Shown piece after piece: positions 25,523 through 34,311 of a stretch of 64,000 nt of DNA. Both the position numbers and the translations under genes were made by a program. Numbering within the stretch: position 1 is the first letter of the stretch; every line of letters begins with the position of its first letter. The notes beneath the pieces are model-generated. The model was not told where the DNA came from. It saw only the letters and a program-made list of their open reading frames with translations, and searched no databases. The stretch comes from Chitinophaga skermanii (GTDB lineage Bacteria; Bacteroidota; Bacteroidia; Chitinophagales; Chitinophagaceae): positions 1 to 64,000 of the forward strand of contig NZ_QLLL01000005.1 of the NCBI RefSeq assembly GCF_003259335.1, written 5' to 3'.

Positions 25523-27580
25523 ATGAATAAGTTTGTTAACCCATGGAAACGGGCGCCTATGTTGCGTTTGTTGGTTCCGTATTGCATAGGTATTGCAGTG
25601 CACCTCTTATTGCCGGGCATGTTGTGGTGTTTCTTTTTTATTGCATTGTTGGTGATATGTGGATTTGTAGTGTTTCGTTTTATTCCTTTACGGTGGCGGT
25701 TTGTAGGGTATGGCTTTTGGGGGTATGGATTGATATTGGTTTTGATGAGTGTTGGGTGTTGGATGAGTTATGGTGAAGATATTCGATTGAAGCCCCAATA
25801 TTACGGGCATTTCCAAGCAACAGCATATATACTAGACATTGCAGAACCACCAATTGAGCGCAAACATGTGTTCCGTGCAATCGCTAATATTAAAAGCATT
25901 TTAGTAAACAATAATTGGATACCTGCTACGGGTAAAGTCATGGTTTTTTGCCGCAAGGATTCTCTTCCAAACCAATTAAATCACGGAGATAGGATAATTA
26001 TTACTAAAAGTCTGCAGCCCATCGCTGCCAGTGGTAACCCAGGGAATTTCGATTACCAGGCGTATGCTGCCAGGCAGCAATTATTCCACCAGGTTTTCTT
26101 GCAGCGTAACGAGTTACGTATATTAAAGTCCAATACTCATAGTCGCCTCGATTATTGGCTGATGCGCACACGGGCGAAATGCTTGCAAATAATGAAAACA
26201 TATATCCCGGATCCCTTAGCAGTTGGGGTAGCCGAGGCATTGCTTATTGGGTACCGGTTTGAGCTAGATGACCAAATTATCCAAACATATACGAATACCG
26301 GGGTGATTCACATTATTGCCATTTCGGGCTTGCACTTAGGTTTATTATACATATCATTAGTGGGATTATTGAAATACTTGCCGAATGGGCGTTGTTTCGA
26401 TTGGGCGCGTGCTTGCATGCTCATTGGGTTGTTGTGGTTGTTTTCCTTACTAACTGGTGCATCCGCTTCTGTATTACGGTCGGCAGTAATGTTCACGTGT
26501 ATGGCGGTGGGGCAATATGTTCTACGAAGGCCTGCAAATATTTATAATACTTTAGCCGGTTCGGCAATGCTACTATTATGGTATCGACCGTCGCTGTTGC
26601 TAGACGTGGGATTTCAACTGTCTTATTTGGCGGTAATTGGGATTGTAGTAGGTAGTAAAAAATTGGTGGGTGTTTGGATTCCACCATATAAATGGATGAT
26701 GATTATATGGCAAATGTTGGCAGTAACCTTGTCGGCGCAAGTATTTACAACACCGATTTGCCTTTATTATTTCCATCAATTCCCCAATTATTTTTTACTG
26801 GCAAACTTACTGGCAGTACCTATTTCAACGGTGATATTGTATGCGGAAATCGTGTTATTATTCTGCTCGAGTTGGGGGGTGGTAGCAAGCTTCATTGGGA
26901 AAGTAATTGGTTGGGCGATAGCTTGTATGAACGCTATTATTGCTTGGATTTCCGATTTACCAGGGGCTTTATGGATTGGCATTCATGTTTCAGCTGTGCA
27001 AACAGCGCTAAGTTATCTCGTTATTGTACTTATAGTTGCTGTGTTGCTATTACAATGGAGGCGAGGGTGGTGGCTAGTTGGGTTAACAGTATGGGGGATG
27101 GTATGCCGGCATGTTTGGGAGCAATATCAATTTAACCATCAACGGAAACTAATTATTTATAATTTGAAAGGTACGGCAGCGCTTGACTGTATCGTTGGTA
27201 GAACTGCTTACTATTGGCAAGATACTACTAACCACAAACGTGAGGTTATGGCTAGCCGGGATTATTTCCGTGTTGAAAAACTCCTAGCATTAGGCAGGGT
27301 AGGTAATATTGCTTGCATGAAAGGGATGCGTATTGCTTGGATTGACCACGATTTCAAACCGTTCCAAGTAAAGAAAAAGCTACAAGTCGATTACATCGTT
27401 TTAACAGGGAATCCGCGTATTTCCATACAGGAAATCATATCGATTTATACATGTAAAATGATAATATTTGATGCTAGTAACAATTTACGTCATGTCCAGG
27501 GGTGGAAAAATGATTGTAACAAACTACCTTTGCGCTGCATTTCGGTCCTTTCTGAAGGAGCCTTAGTTGTAAACTTCTAA
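25523..27580 (+). CDS. ComEC/Rec2-family membrane protein
   Basis: This 685-residue protein has three N-terminal TM helices, a DUF4131-like segment (about 70-200), and the competence core with many TM helices (about 220-510). The core includes the family hallmark TGVIHIIAISGLHLGLLY. ComEC forms the inner-membrane DNA-uptake channel. The C-terminal part (about 540-685) aligns in position with the metallo-beta-lactamase-like domain of ComEC. It shows no HxHxDH motif, so it is likely non-catalytic or a different domain. It lies 14 nt upstream of purH, so the two may be co-transcribed. Confidence 0.82.
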   Translation: MNKFVNPWKRAPMLRLLVPYCIGIAVHLLLPGMLWCFFFIALLVICGFVVFRFIPLRWRFVGYGFWGYGLILVLMSVGCWMSYGEDIRLKPQYYGHFQATAYILDIAEPPIERKHVFRAIANIKSILVNNNWIPATGKVMVFCRKDSLPNQLNHGDRIIITKSLQPIAASGNPGNFDYQAYAARQQLFHQVFLQRNELRILKSNTHSRLDYWLMRTRAKCLQIMKTYIPDPLAVGVAEALLIGYRFELDDQIIQTYTNTGVIHIIAISGLHLGLLYISLVGLLKYLPNGRCFDWARACMLIGLLWLFSLLTGASASVLRSAVMFTCMAVGQYVLRRPANIYNTLAGSAMLLLWYRPSLLLDVGFQLSYLAVIGIVVGSKKLVGVWIPPYKWMMIIWQMLAVTLSAQVFTTPICLYYFHQFPNYFLLANLLAVPISTVILYAEIVLLFCSSWGVVASFIGKVIGWAIACMNAIIAWISDLPGALWIGIHVSAVQTALSYLVIVLIVAVLLLQWRRGWWLVGLTVWGMVCRHVWEQYQFNHQRKLIIYNLKGTAALDCIVGRTAYYWQDTTNHKREVMASRDYFRVEKLLALGRVGNIACMKGMRIAWIDHDFKPFQVKKKLQVDYIVLTGNPRISIQEIISIYTCKMIIFDASNNLRHVQGWKNDCNKLPLRCISVLSEGALVVNF

Positions 27581-27594
27581 TAATATCTGTTCTA

Positions 27595-29112
27595 ATGCAA
27601 AAGCAAATAAAGTCTGCTCTCATCTCCGTGTTCTATAAAGACAATTTGGAGAATATCGTTAAAAAATTAGGTGAACAAGGTGTGACTATCTACTCTACAG
27701 GTGGTACACAAGCTTTCATTGAAGCACAAGGTGTTAAATGTGTAGCGGTTGAAGATATCACTGCATACCCATCTATCTTAGGCGGTCGTGTTAAAACGCT
27801 TCACCCTAAAGTGTTCGGCGGTATTTTGGCGCGCAGGGAAAATCCTCAAGATCTTGAGCAATTGAAGCAATACGAGATTCCTGAAATCGACTTAGTGATT
27901 GTAGATCTTTATCCTTTTGAAGAAACAGTTAAAAACACGGCAGAAGAACAAGCTATTATCGAGAAAATTGATATTGGTGGTGTTTCTTTGATTCGTGCTG
28001 CTGGTAAAAATTATAAAGATGTTGTGATTGTTGCTTCGAAAGATCAGTATGCTGATTTAGAAAAAGTATTAGTTGAAAACAACGGTGCTTCTACATTACA
28101 AGATCGTCGCAATTTCGCTGCCAAAGCTTTTGAAGTATGTGCTCATTATGATGTGGCTATCGCTGGTTACTTCTTGAAAGATGAACCAACAACAGCTAAC
28201 TTCCAAGTGTCTGCTCCATTAGGCCAGGTTTGCCGTTACGGTGAAAACCCTCACCAACAAGGTACTTTCTATGGTAATTTAGAAGATACTTTCAGCAAAT
28301 TACACGGTAAAGAATTATCATATAATAACTTGGTAGACGTAGACGCGGCTTGCCAATTGATTAACGAATTCACCGAAACTACGTTTGCAGTTATTAAACA
28401 CACGAACGTTTGCGGTATTGCAACTCGCCCAACTTTGAAAGAAGCCTGGGAAGCTGCTTTAGCAGGTGATAAAGAAAGTGCTTTCGGTGGTGTTTTAGTT
28501 TGTAATGCTGTTATTGATGCAGCTACTGCCGCTTCTGTAAATGAAATCTTCTTTGAAATTCTTATCGCGCCAGGCTTCGACCTTGCTGCTTTGGAAATCT
28601 TGCAAACGAAGAAAAACCGCATCTTGTTGCACCAAAAACAAGCGGTGAACCCTAAAGCAATGTTCAAAAATATCCTGGGCGGCGTTTTAGTACAAGATAA
28701 TGACGAAGGTAACTTCAAAGAATGGAACGAAGTAGGTGCACAAGAAGCAACTGCTGCGCAGAAAGATGACCTTGTTTTCGCTAATATCGTTTGTAAACAC
28801 TTGAAATCTAATGCTATCGCTTTAGTAAAAGACAAGCAATTAATTGGTAAAGGTTGCGGTCAAACATCTCGTATCGATGCGCTTCGTCATGCAATTGAAA
28901 AAGCCGGTCAATTCAAATTCGATCTAAATGGGGCTGTTATGGCTTCTGATGCATTCTTCCCATTCAATGATTGTGTAAGTATCGCGCATGAAGCTGGTAT
29001 CACTGCTGTTATCCAACCAGGTGGTTCTATCCGCGATAACGATTCAATCGACTTCGCTAAACAAAATGGTATGGCAATGGTTGTGACTGGTATGCGTCAC
29101 TTTAGACATTAA
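27595..29112 (+). CDS. purH: Bifunctional AICAR transformylase / IMP cyclohydrolase
   Basis: This 505-residue enzyme does the last two steps of purine synthesis, formylation of AICAR and ring closure to IMP. The N-terminal MGS-like cyclohydrolase domain (1-190) has YSTGGTQAFIEAQG and TLHPKVFGGIL. The C-terminal transformylase domain has CRYGENPHQQGTFY, KHTNVCGIA, SAFGGVLVCN and MASDAFFPFNDCV. It is full length. It follows comEC by 14 nt and ends at a strong terminator. Confidence 0.95.
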   Translation: MQKQIKSALISVFYKDNLENIVKKLGEQGVTIYSTGGTQAFIEAQGVKCVAVEDITAYPSILGGRVKTLHPKVFGGILARRENPQDLEQLKQYEIPEIDLVIVDLYPFEETVKNTAEEQAIIEKIDIGGVSLIRAAGKNYKDVVIVASKDQYADLEKVLVENNGASTLQDRRNFAAKAFEVCAHYDVAIAGYFLKDEPTTANFQVSAPLGQVCRYGENPHQQGTFYGNLEDTFSKLHGKELSYNNLVDVDAACQLINEFTETTFAVIKHTNVCGIATRPTLKEAWEAALAGDKESAFGGVLVCNAVIDAATAASVNEIFFEILIAPGFDLAALEILQTKKNRILLHQKQAVNPKAMFKNILGGVLVQDNDEGNFKEWNEVGAQEATAAQKDDLVFANIVCKHLKSNAIALVKDKQLIGKGCGQTSRIDALRHAIEKAGQFKFDLNGAVMASDAFFPFNDCVSIAHEAGITAVIQPGGSIRDNDSIDFAKQNGMAMVVTGMRHFRH

Positions 29113-29135
29113 TAGCTATTTAAATATAATTGAGT

Positions 29136-29165
29136 AAACGTCCCGGTCATTTGACCGGGACGTTT
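29136..29165 (+). terminator. Terminator of purH
   Basis: AAACGTCCCGGTC pairs with GACCGGGACGTTT over 13 bp around a four-base loop. CTTTTT follows. Confidence 0.92.
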
Positions 29166-29247
29166 CTTTTTCGTGTAGTCGCCTCCGTTATCAAATTGGC
29201 GGGTGATTCGAAAAAATTAACTACTTTGGATAAGTGTTCCCATTCAA

Positions 29248-29832
29248 ATGAAGTTTATACAAGAAAATATAATGCAGGAGGCCGCCGATGAGCTGTTAAT
29301 CAGTCGATTTAAATCGACGGGAGATTTACAATATTTGGCAGCTATTTACCAACGTTATATGGGACTTGTATATGGTGTTTGTTTGAAGTATTTTGATGAG
29401 GAAACTAGTAAGGATGCGGTGATGCAGATCTTCGAAGAGTTAATAGTAAAACTACAACAGCATGAGGTTCAGAACTTTAAGAGCTGGTTGCATGTGTTAA
29501 CGAAGAATTTCTGTCTAATGAAGATCCGCTCTTCTAAGAACAAAGAGGGTTTGGTGGTGTCTGTTCCTGAATTTCCACTTATGGAATCGGGACAAAATAA
29601 TCATCATGACAATGGAATTTCCATGGAGGACAACCTCCAGGTGATGGAGAAATGCATGGAAACCTTGCCCAAAGAGCAAAAGGAGAGTGTGGATTTATTC
29701 TACTTAAAAGAGAAAAGTTACCGTGAAGTGGCCGAAATCACGGGATTCGATATGAACAAAGTGAAGAGCTATATTCAAAACGGCAAACGAAATCTTAAAA
29801 ACTGCATGGAAAAGCACAATGCAAGGCAATAA
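29248..29832 (+). CDS. ECF RNA polymerase sigma factor
   Basis: This 194-residue ECF sigma has region 2 (about 18-90, with YMGLVYGVCLKYF) and region 4 (about 130-190, with KEKSYREVAEITGFDMNKVKSYIQNGKRNL). An alternative start is the ATG at 29272. Its end overlaps the next gene by 14 bases, which encodes its probable membrane antagonist, so the two are translationally coupled. Confidence 0.9.
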   Translation: MKFIQENIMQEAADELLISRFKSTGDLQYLAAIYQRYMGLVYGVCLKYFDEETSKDAVMQIFEELIVKLQQHEVQNFKSWLHVLTKNFCLMKIRSSKNKEGLVVSVPEFPLMESGQNNHHDNGISMEDNLQVMEKCMETLPKEQKESVDLFYLKEKSYREVAEITGFDMNKVKSYIQNGKRNLKNCMEKHNARQ

Positions 29833-31474
29833 TAACCATATCGTTCCAAGCCCAGAATACATTCAGTTATACCTCGAGGGTAAGTTGAGTGACCGGGAAA
29901 TGCATGCCCTTGAAAAAATGGCGCTGGACGACCCGTTCTTAGCCGAAGCCTTGGAAGGGTATGGTGGCAAAAATACGCAGCAAGCCCCACACTTGAACGA
30001 CCTGCAAGCTAGGTTACAAGCTCGCCTAGTTCAACCCCGTGAGCAGCCAGCATCCGAAGAAGAAGCCATTATTGTACCTATCACTAAAAAGCGCCGTGTC
30101 GATTACCGTTGGGCTGCAGCTGCCGTGATATTGATCATTCTTTCGGTGAGCACGCTCATTCTCCGCGATTATCAAGGCCAAGAAAAGAACACCTCGATTA
30201 CTGTAGCGGAAGATATTAAATCAACAACTGCCCAACCCGATCAGCCAGCAGATCCAACACCTGTTCCTGCTGCACCAAACGCTGAAATTACTGCGGATAG
30301 CCTCACCTTTTTATCACCTTCTAAAAATGTACCAGGTGTAGAAAAGACAGATGTGACTCCTGGATCATTTGCTGATGGTTATATAAAAGCTGAGCATGCC
30401 CAAGAGAAGAAGGGGGCTCGCGTAGCTCAAGCCCCTGCACCACCAGCTGAAATTGCAGCGGATCAGCAAAATAATGAGATATCAATGGATGTAGCGCGAC
30501 CCAAAATGAAAGCAGCGAGAGTAACCGATTCGAAGCCCTTGGAAAGTTCATTGAATAACCGCGCTGCTGGCATCGCGTTAGAAGATACTTGGTCGACTAA
30601 CATGCGTAGCCGCTTAAACGTAAACCTCGACTCTTCAAAAAGAACAGCTACCTATAAGTATTCGTATGAAACTATGAAAGGTTTCATGCGCGACTTAGCA
30701 AACAATGAAGATAAATACTTCTTTGCGCCTGGTAATATGCAGGTCGATACAATAAAAATTGCTCGCCGTAATGCTATTGTTGTAGATACTTTGTTTGCCA
30801 CGGAAGGCCGATTAAGAGGCTTTGAAGCACCAGAAACGGCTTTGTATGGTAAATACTTTAGAAATGGTGTATTAGTTGATGATAATACGCATGCCTTGGA
30901 GATCATTAATAGTAAATATCGTTCGAAATCAATGTATTATGGGCGAGATACTAGTATAATAATGGATGCTAAGAAATCACAGTTTAGCATTGCTTCACAA
31001 ACAAATAAAACAGATGCCGGTAAGTTTAATATGTTAAACCCAGCGGCTGATAAATATGGTTATAATGCTAATAATGTATCGAATAATGTAGTATCTAACC
31101 TAAATAAAGGCAACGTTAAAAAATATTCGAATGCAAATAATGCATTAACTTCTAATGCTTCACCATTCAAACAGGCCAGCCCTTTAATGGGCTTCCAAGC
31201 ATATGATGCATATATTATGAAAACGGTGAATGACCCGGCTGCAGTTCGTGATAATGTAAATGGGGAAGTAGAACTCAGCTTTTCAGTGATGCCGGTAACA
31301 GGAGAACTCACTAATTTCATCATTAATAAAGCACTTACACCTAAAAACGACTTATTAGCAGTAGAAACGATCAAAAGAGGTCCTAAATGGCTACCTTCTA
31401 GTGATTCAAAACCCACGGTAATAAGAATATTAGTGGTATTCGTAAAACTAGATGAACCTAAAAACACGCAATAA
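29819..31474 (+). CDS. Anti-sigma-like membrane protein with TonB-like C-terminus
   Basis: This 551-residue protein has an N-terminal cytosolic segment resembling Bacteroidota anti-sigma domains (about 10-45, YLEGKLSDREMHALEKM). A TM helix follows (about 98-118, WAAAAVILIILSVSTLIL). A long periplasmic low-complexity linker and a C-terminal domain (about 460-545) complete it. That last domain, with GEVELSFSVMPVTGELTNF and IKRGPKWLPS, resembles the TonB C-terminal fold. One chain therefore links an outer-membrane contact module to a cytosolic sigma-binding module. Direct signalling from a TonB-dependent receptor or secretin is an attractive inference. It overlaps the sigma gene. Confidence 0.75.
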   Translation: MQGNNNHIVPSPEYIQLYLEGKLSDREMHALEKMALDDPFLAEALEGYGGKNTQQAPHLNDLQARLQARLVQPREQPASEEEAIIVPITKKRRVDYRWAAAAVILIILSVSTLILRDYQGQEKNTSITVAEDIKSTTAQPDQPADPTPVPAAPNAEITADSLTFLSPSKNVPGVEKTDVTPGSFADGYIKAEHAQEKKGARVAQAPAPPAEIAADQQNNEISMDVARPKMKAARVTDSKPLESSLNNRAAGIALEDTWSTNMRSRLNVNLDSSKRTATYKYSYETMKGFMRDLANNEDKYFFAPGNMQVDTIKIARRNAIVVDTLFATEGRLRGFEAPETALYGKYFRNGVLVDDNTHALEIINSKYRSKSMYYGRDTSIIMDAKKSQFSIASQTNKTDAGKFNMLNPAADKYGYNANNVSNNVVSNLNKGNVKKYSNANNALTSNASPFKQASPLMGFQAYDAYIMKTVNDPAAVRDNVNGEVELSFSVMPVTGELTNFIINKALTPKNDLLAVETIKRGPKWLPSSDSKPTVIRILVVFVKLDEPKNTQ

Positions 31475-31500
31475 AAAAGGCCCGCACAGCGAGCCTTTTT
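31474..31500. terminator. Terminator between convergent genes
   Basis: AAAAAGGCCCGC pairs with GCGAGCCTTTTT with one mismatch and a three-base ACA loop. It is flanked by A- and T-runs and can serve both the plus-strand operon and lutB. Confidence 0.8.
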
Positions 31501-31507
31501 GCTATTA

Positions 31508-32884
31508 TTAAGATCTTCTTTCTTTCCATAGTTGATTGAACGACTTTGGCGCAAAAACCGGTAAATCACGGTCATCTCCCCAAGCTTTGTTAAAGAACTT
31601 CTGCATAAAGAAATTCTTCGTGTTTCCGCTCACCAAGTTCATCATTCTTCTACTTAAACTTGCTTGTTTCCAACCAAACCAAGAAATCTTTTCCATTCCC
31701 GAAGTATGGTTTTCTTCTACAGCTTTATGACGGTTGTGTAATAACAATTCATGTAAGTTAATACGCATCGGGCACACCTCCGTACAGTTCCCACAAAGCG
31801 AAGAAGCATAGCTTAAGTGCATATACTCGTCCATGCCTTGTAAATGTGGCGTAATAACTGCTCCAATAGGACCACTGTAAGTGGTTTTATATGTATGCCC
31901 ACCAATGTTTTTATACACTGGGCAAGCGTTTAAGCACGAGCCACAGCGAATACAGTACAAGCTTTCACGAGCAACAACATCGGCTAAAATGTTAGTTCTG
32001 CCATTGTCGATCAAGATCACGTACATTTCTTCAGGGCCATCTATTTCACCTTCCTGGCGTGGACCACTGATAATTGTATTATAAGATGTGATTTGCTGCC
32101 CAGTACCATATGTTGCTAACAACGGCCAAAACATCGCCAAATCGCTCATTGAAGGAATCACTTTTTCAATACCAACCAGCGCGATATGTGTTTTAGGGAA
32201 TGAAGTAGTGAGCCTGCCATTCCCTTCATTTTCGGTAATAGCAATACCTCCAATGTCGGCTATAATAAAGTTGGCTCCAGTAATACCTACTTCTGCGTCT
32301 AAGTATTTTTGACGTAGTTTATCACGGGCAACAAGTGTTAATTGTTCTGGTGTTAAACTTGGATCTGTACCTAGTTTTTCGCTAAAAAGTTGCGCTACGT
32401 CTTCCTTGCTTTTGTGCATAGCAGGCGTAACAATATGATAAGGAGGTTCGTCGTCGAGTTGTTGAATATATTCACCCAAATCGGTTTCCACACTTTCAAT
32501 GCCGTTCGCTTCAAGGAATGGGTTAAGATGAATTTCTTCTGTCGCCATAGATTTAGACTTAACGACAGTTTTGCAATTTTTGGCTTTGCAAATATTCAAG
32601 ATTTCTTGGCGTGCTTGCTCAGCGTTTTCCGCCCAAATTACTTTACCGCCACGGCGTGTAAGGTGCATCTCAAAATCTTCTAACAATTTATCTAAATGTT
32701 CAATAGCTCTCCACTTAGTATTTTTCGCACGTTCACGGGCAGTAGTAAGCTCGGCAAATTGTTGCTTACCATTTTTAACGGCAGCATTGTATTTACCTAT
32801 ATTGAAGTTGATAGTATTACGATGATTTAAGTCCTTTGCTTTCAACTCGCTCGCATCGAGAAAGTCGTTTGCTAATTTGCTCAT
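31508..32884 (-). CDS. lutB: LutB-type iron-sulfur oxidoreductase subunit
   Basis: This 458-residue protein resembles LutB/YkgF of the LutABC L-lactate oxidation complex. The N-terminal LUD domain spans about 65-290. Two 4Fe-4S motifs follow, CIRCGSCLNACP and CGNCTEVCP, and then a C-terminal DUF3390-like tail. It would pass electrons from lactate oxidation in the cytoplasm. The usual partners lutA and lutC are not adjacent, which is unusual but seen in genomes where the genes are split. A promoter was not resolved. Confidence 0.88.
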   Translation of the reverse strand: MSKLANDFLDASELKAKDLNHRNTINFNIGKYNAAVKNGKQQFAELTTARERAKNTKWRAIEHLDKLLEDFEMHLTRRGGKVIWAENAEQARQEILNICKAKNCKTVVKSKSMATEEIHLNPFLEANGIESVETDLGEYIQQLDDEPPYHIVTPAMHKSKEDVAQLFSEKLGTDPSLTPEQLTLVARDKLRQKYLDAEVGITGANFIIADIGGIAITENEGNGRLTTSFPKTHIALVGIEKVIPSMSDLAMFWPLLATYGTGQQITSYNTIISGPRQEGEIDGPEEMYVILIDNGRTNILADVVARESLYCIRCGSCLNACPVYKNIGGHTYKTTYSGPIGAVITPHLQGMDEYMHLSYASSLCGNCTEVCPMRINLHELLLHNRHKAVEENHTSGMEKISWFGWKQASLSRRMMNLVSGNTKNFFMQKFFNKAWGDDRDLPVFAPKSFNQLWKERRS

Positions 32885-33066
32885 AAGCCGAATTGGTAAT
32901 GAATGTTAGTATGATAAAGATAGAGAACTTTAGCCTTTGCTGTTTGATACCTAATTCACCAATGTTGACAGGTATTTCGCCAATTTATGCAAATACAACA
33001 TTGATGGCAATTAAATGTTGCAAAATGCAGGCCATAAAGCAATGAACTCTTGAGGTTATATAGTGA

Positions 33067-33642
33067 TTAATGCTCTTTGTGTTGCTTCGTCGCAATTTTA
33101 TCGAGTACTTCGTAGAATTCTTCGCCGTATTTACGAATAAGAGCGTTTTTTAAGAATTTGTATATAGGTACCTGTAGCTTGTTCCCGTTTTTACATGCTG
33201 CTTTACAAATATCCCAGCGGTCGTAATTTAACGCTTCGAATGTTGGGTATTTCGTGATGCGGATAGGGTATAAATGACAAGAAATAGGCTTTTTATAATC
33301 AATCACCCCGTCATTAAATGCATTCTCCATGGCACAACCCACAACGCCGTTAGCATCAATGGCCGCATAAGCACAAATGCCATTGTTTACCACGGGTGTT
33401 ACATAGCCATGTTCCGGGTCGATGGTATGAAACCCAGTTTTCTCAATTTCCTTGATACCTTCTGGACGTAAGTATGGCTTCAATTTTTCATAGATGCGAG
33501 GCAAAATCGGCAATTCGTCTTCATTCAAAGGCGCGCCGCAATCGCCTGCTACGCAACAAGCGCCCTTACAAGCGGTTAAATTACATACGAAGTTCTTTTC
33601 AATTACTTCGTCGCTTATATACTTATCATCTATTACTATCAT
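33067..33642 (-). CDS. DUF3109 family cysteine-rich protein
   Basis: This 191-residue cytosolic protein is rich in conserved cysteines. FVCNLTACKGACCVAGDCG near the N-terminus, GICAYA, VGCAMENA, ISCHLYP and WDICKAACKNG fit the DUF3109 (YkgJ-like metal-binding) family. It probably binds Zn or an Fe-S centre; the function is unknown. I use the ATG at 33642, since the open frame begins at a TTG three codons earlier. In this window it lies between lutB and gldD with its own -7 box. Confidence 0.8.
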   Translation of the reverse strand: MIVIDDKYISDEVIEKNFVCNLTACKGACCVAGDCGAPLNEDELPILPRIYEKLKPYLRPEGIKEIEKTGFHTIDPEHGYVTPVVNNGICAYAAIDANGVVGCAMENAFNDGVIDYKKPISCHLYPIRITKYPTFEALNYDRWDICKAACKNGNKLQVPIYKFLKNALIRKYGEEFYEVLDKIATKQHKEH

Positions 33643-33691
33643 GATGCACAATTAACTATCAATACGATTTGTGAAGCCGAGCTACACAATG

Positions 33692-33699
33692 CAAAGGTA
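33692..33699 (-). promoter_or_regulatory. -7 box TACCTTTG for the DUF3109 gene
   Basis: It is a TAnnTTTG match 50 nt upstream of the ATG at 33642, in the gap after gldD. Confidence 0.5.
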
Positions 33700-33708
33700 A
33701 GACGTAAT

Positions 33709-34305
33709 TTATTTCCATTGTAGGGTTTCTACAAGGTGCACCATGTCATCTTGAAGGAAATTGATCACCGGCTTCAAAGAATCGGCATTTGGAGGAGCAT
33801 AAAAGTATAAAGCACCCCGCAGAAAATGTTTCGTGGAATCTGTGGCATAGAACTGTTTCGCCGATGCAGCATTTCCACCTACGTCGTAGAACAGGCCTGA
33901 AACACGGCCAGGCAATTCAAATGGCCTTTCATCGATATATTCAGCTTTATAAGTATGTTTATAAGTCAGTTTGAAAGCATCTTCTACCAATTTATCGAAG
34001 GTATTTTTCGCGCTAGCGCCCACCACTTTGTAGCTCATATATAATTTCCCATTCAAGCCGGGGAACTCAATATTAATCCAATATGGGTTTTCGGGGGCTG
34101 CATCGAAGAAAACAGTGTCTTTTACGATATTGGCGTAAGAAGGATACTCAAATGTATAAGGGTAGCCCGGGTCATTAAAAGTTTTGTATTCTTTTTTAGG
34201 TAGATCGATTTGGAAATACCCAGTAGGCTTAGGTGTGTATTGTTGTTGACAAGCTACAAAAAAGGAACATGCCGCCAACAGGAGTACAAAGAAATTGGCT
34301 TTCAC
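33709..34305 (-). CDS. gldD: Gliding motility lipoprotein GldD
   Basis: This 198-residue lipoprotein has a signal ending FFVAC (Cys about residue 19). The GldD signature follows: YTPKPTGYFQIDLPKKEYK and YPYTFEYPSYANI. In Flavobacterium GldD is needed for gliding and type IX secretion. Start is GTG at 34305, six bases after the gldE stop, so the two genes are co-translated. Presence of gldD alone does not prove gliding; other gld/spr genes are outside the window. Confidence 0.92.
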   Translation of the reverse strand: MKANFFVLLLAACSFFVACQQQYTPKPTGYFQIDLPKKEYKTFNDPGYPYTFEYPSYANIVKDTVFFDAAPENPYWINIEFPGLNGKLYMSYKVVGASAKNTFDKLVEDAFKLTYKHTYKAEYIDERPFELPGRVSGLFYDVGGNAASAKQFYATDSTKHFLRGALYFYAPPNADSLKPVINFLQDDMVHLVETLQWK

Positions 34306-34311
34306 AAGTAA

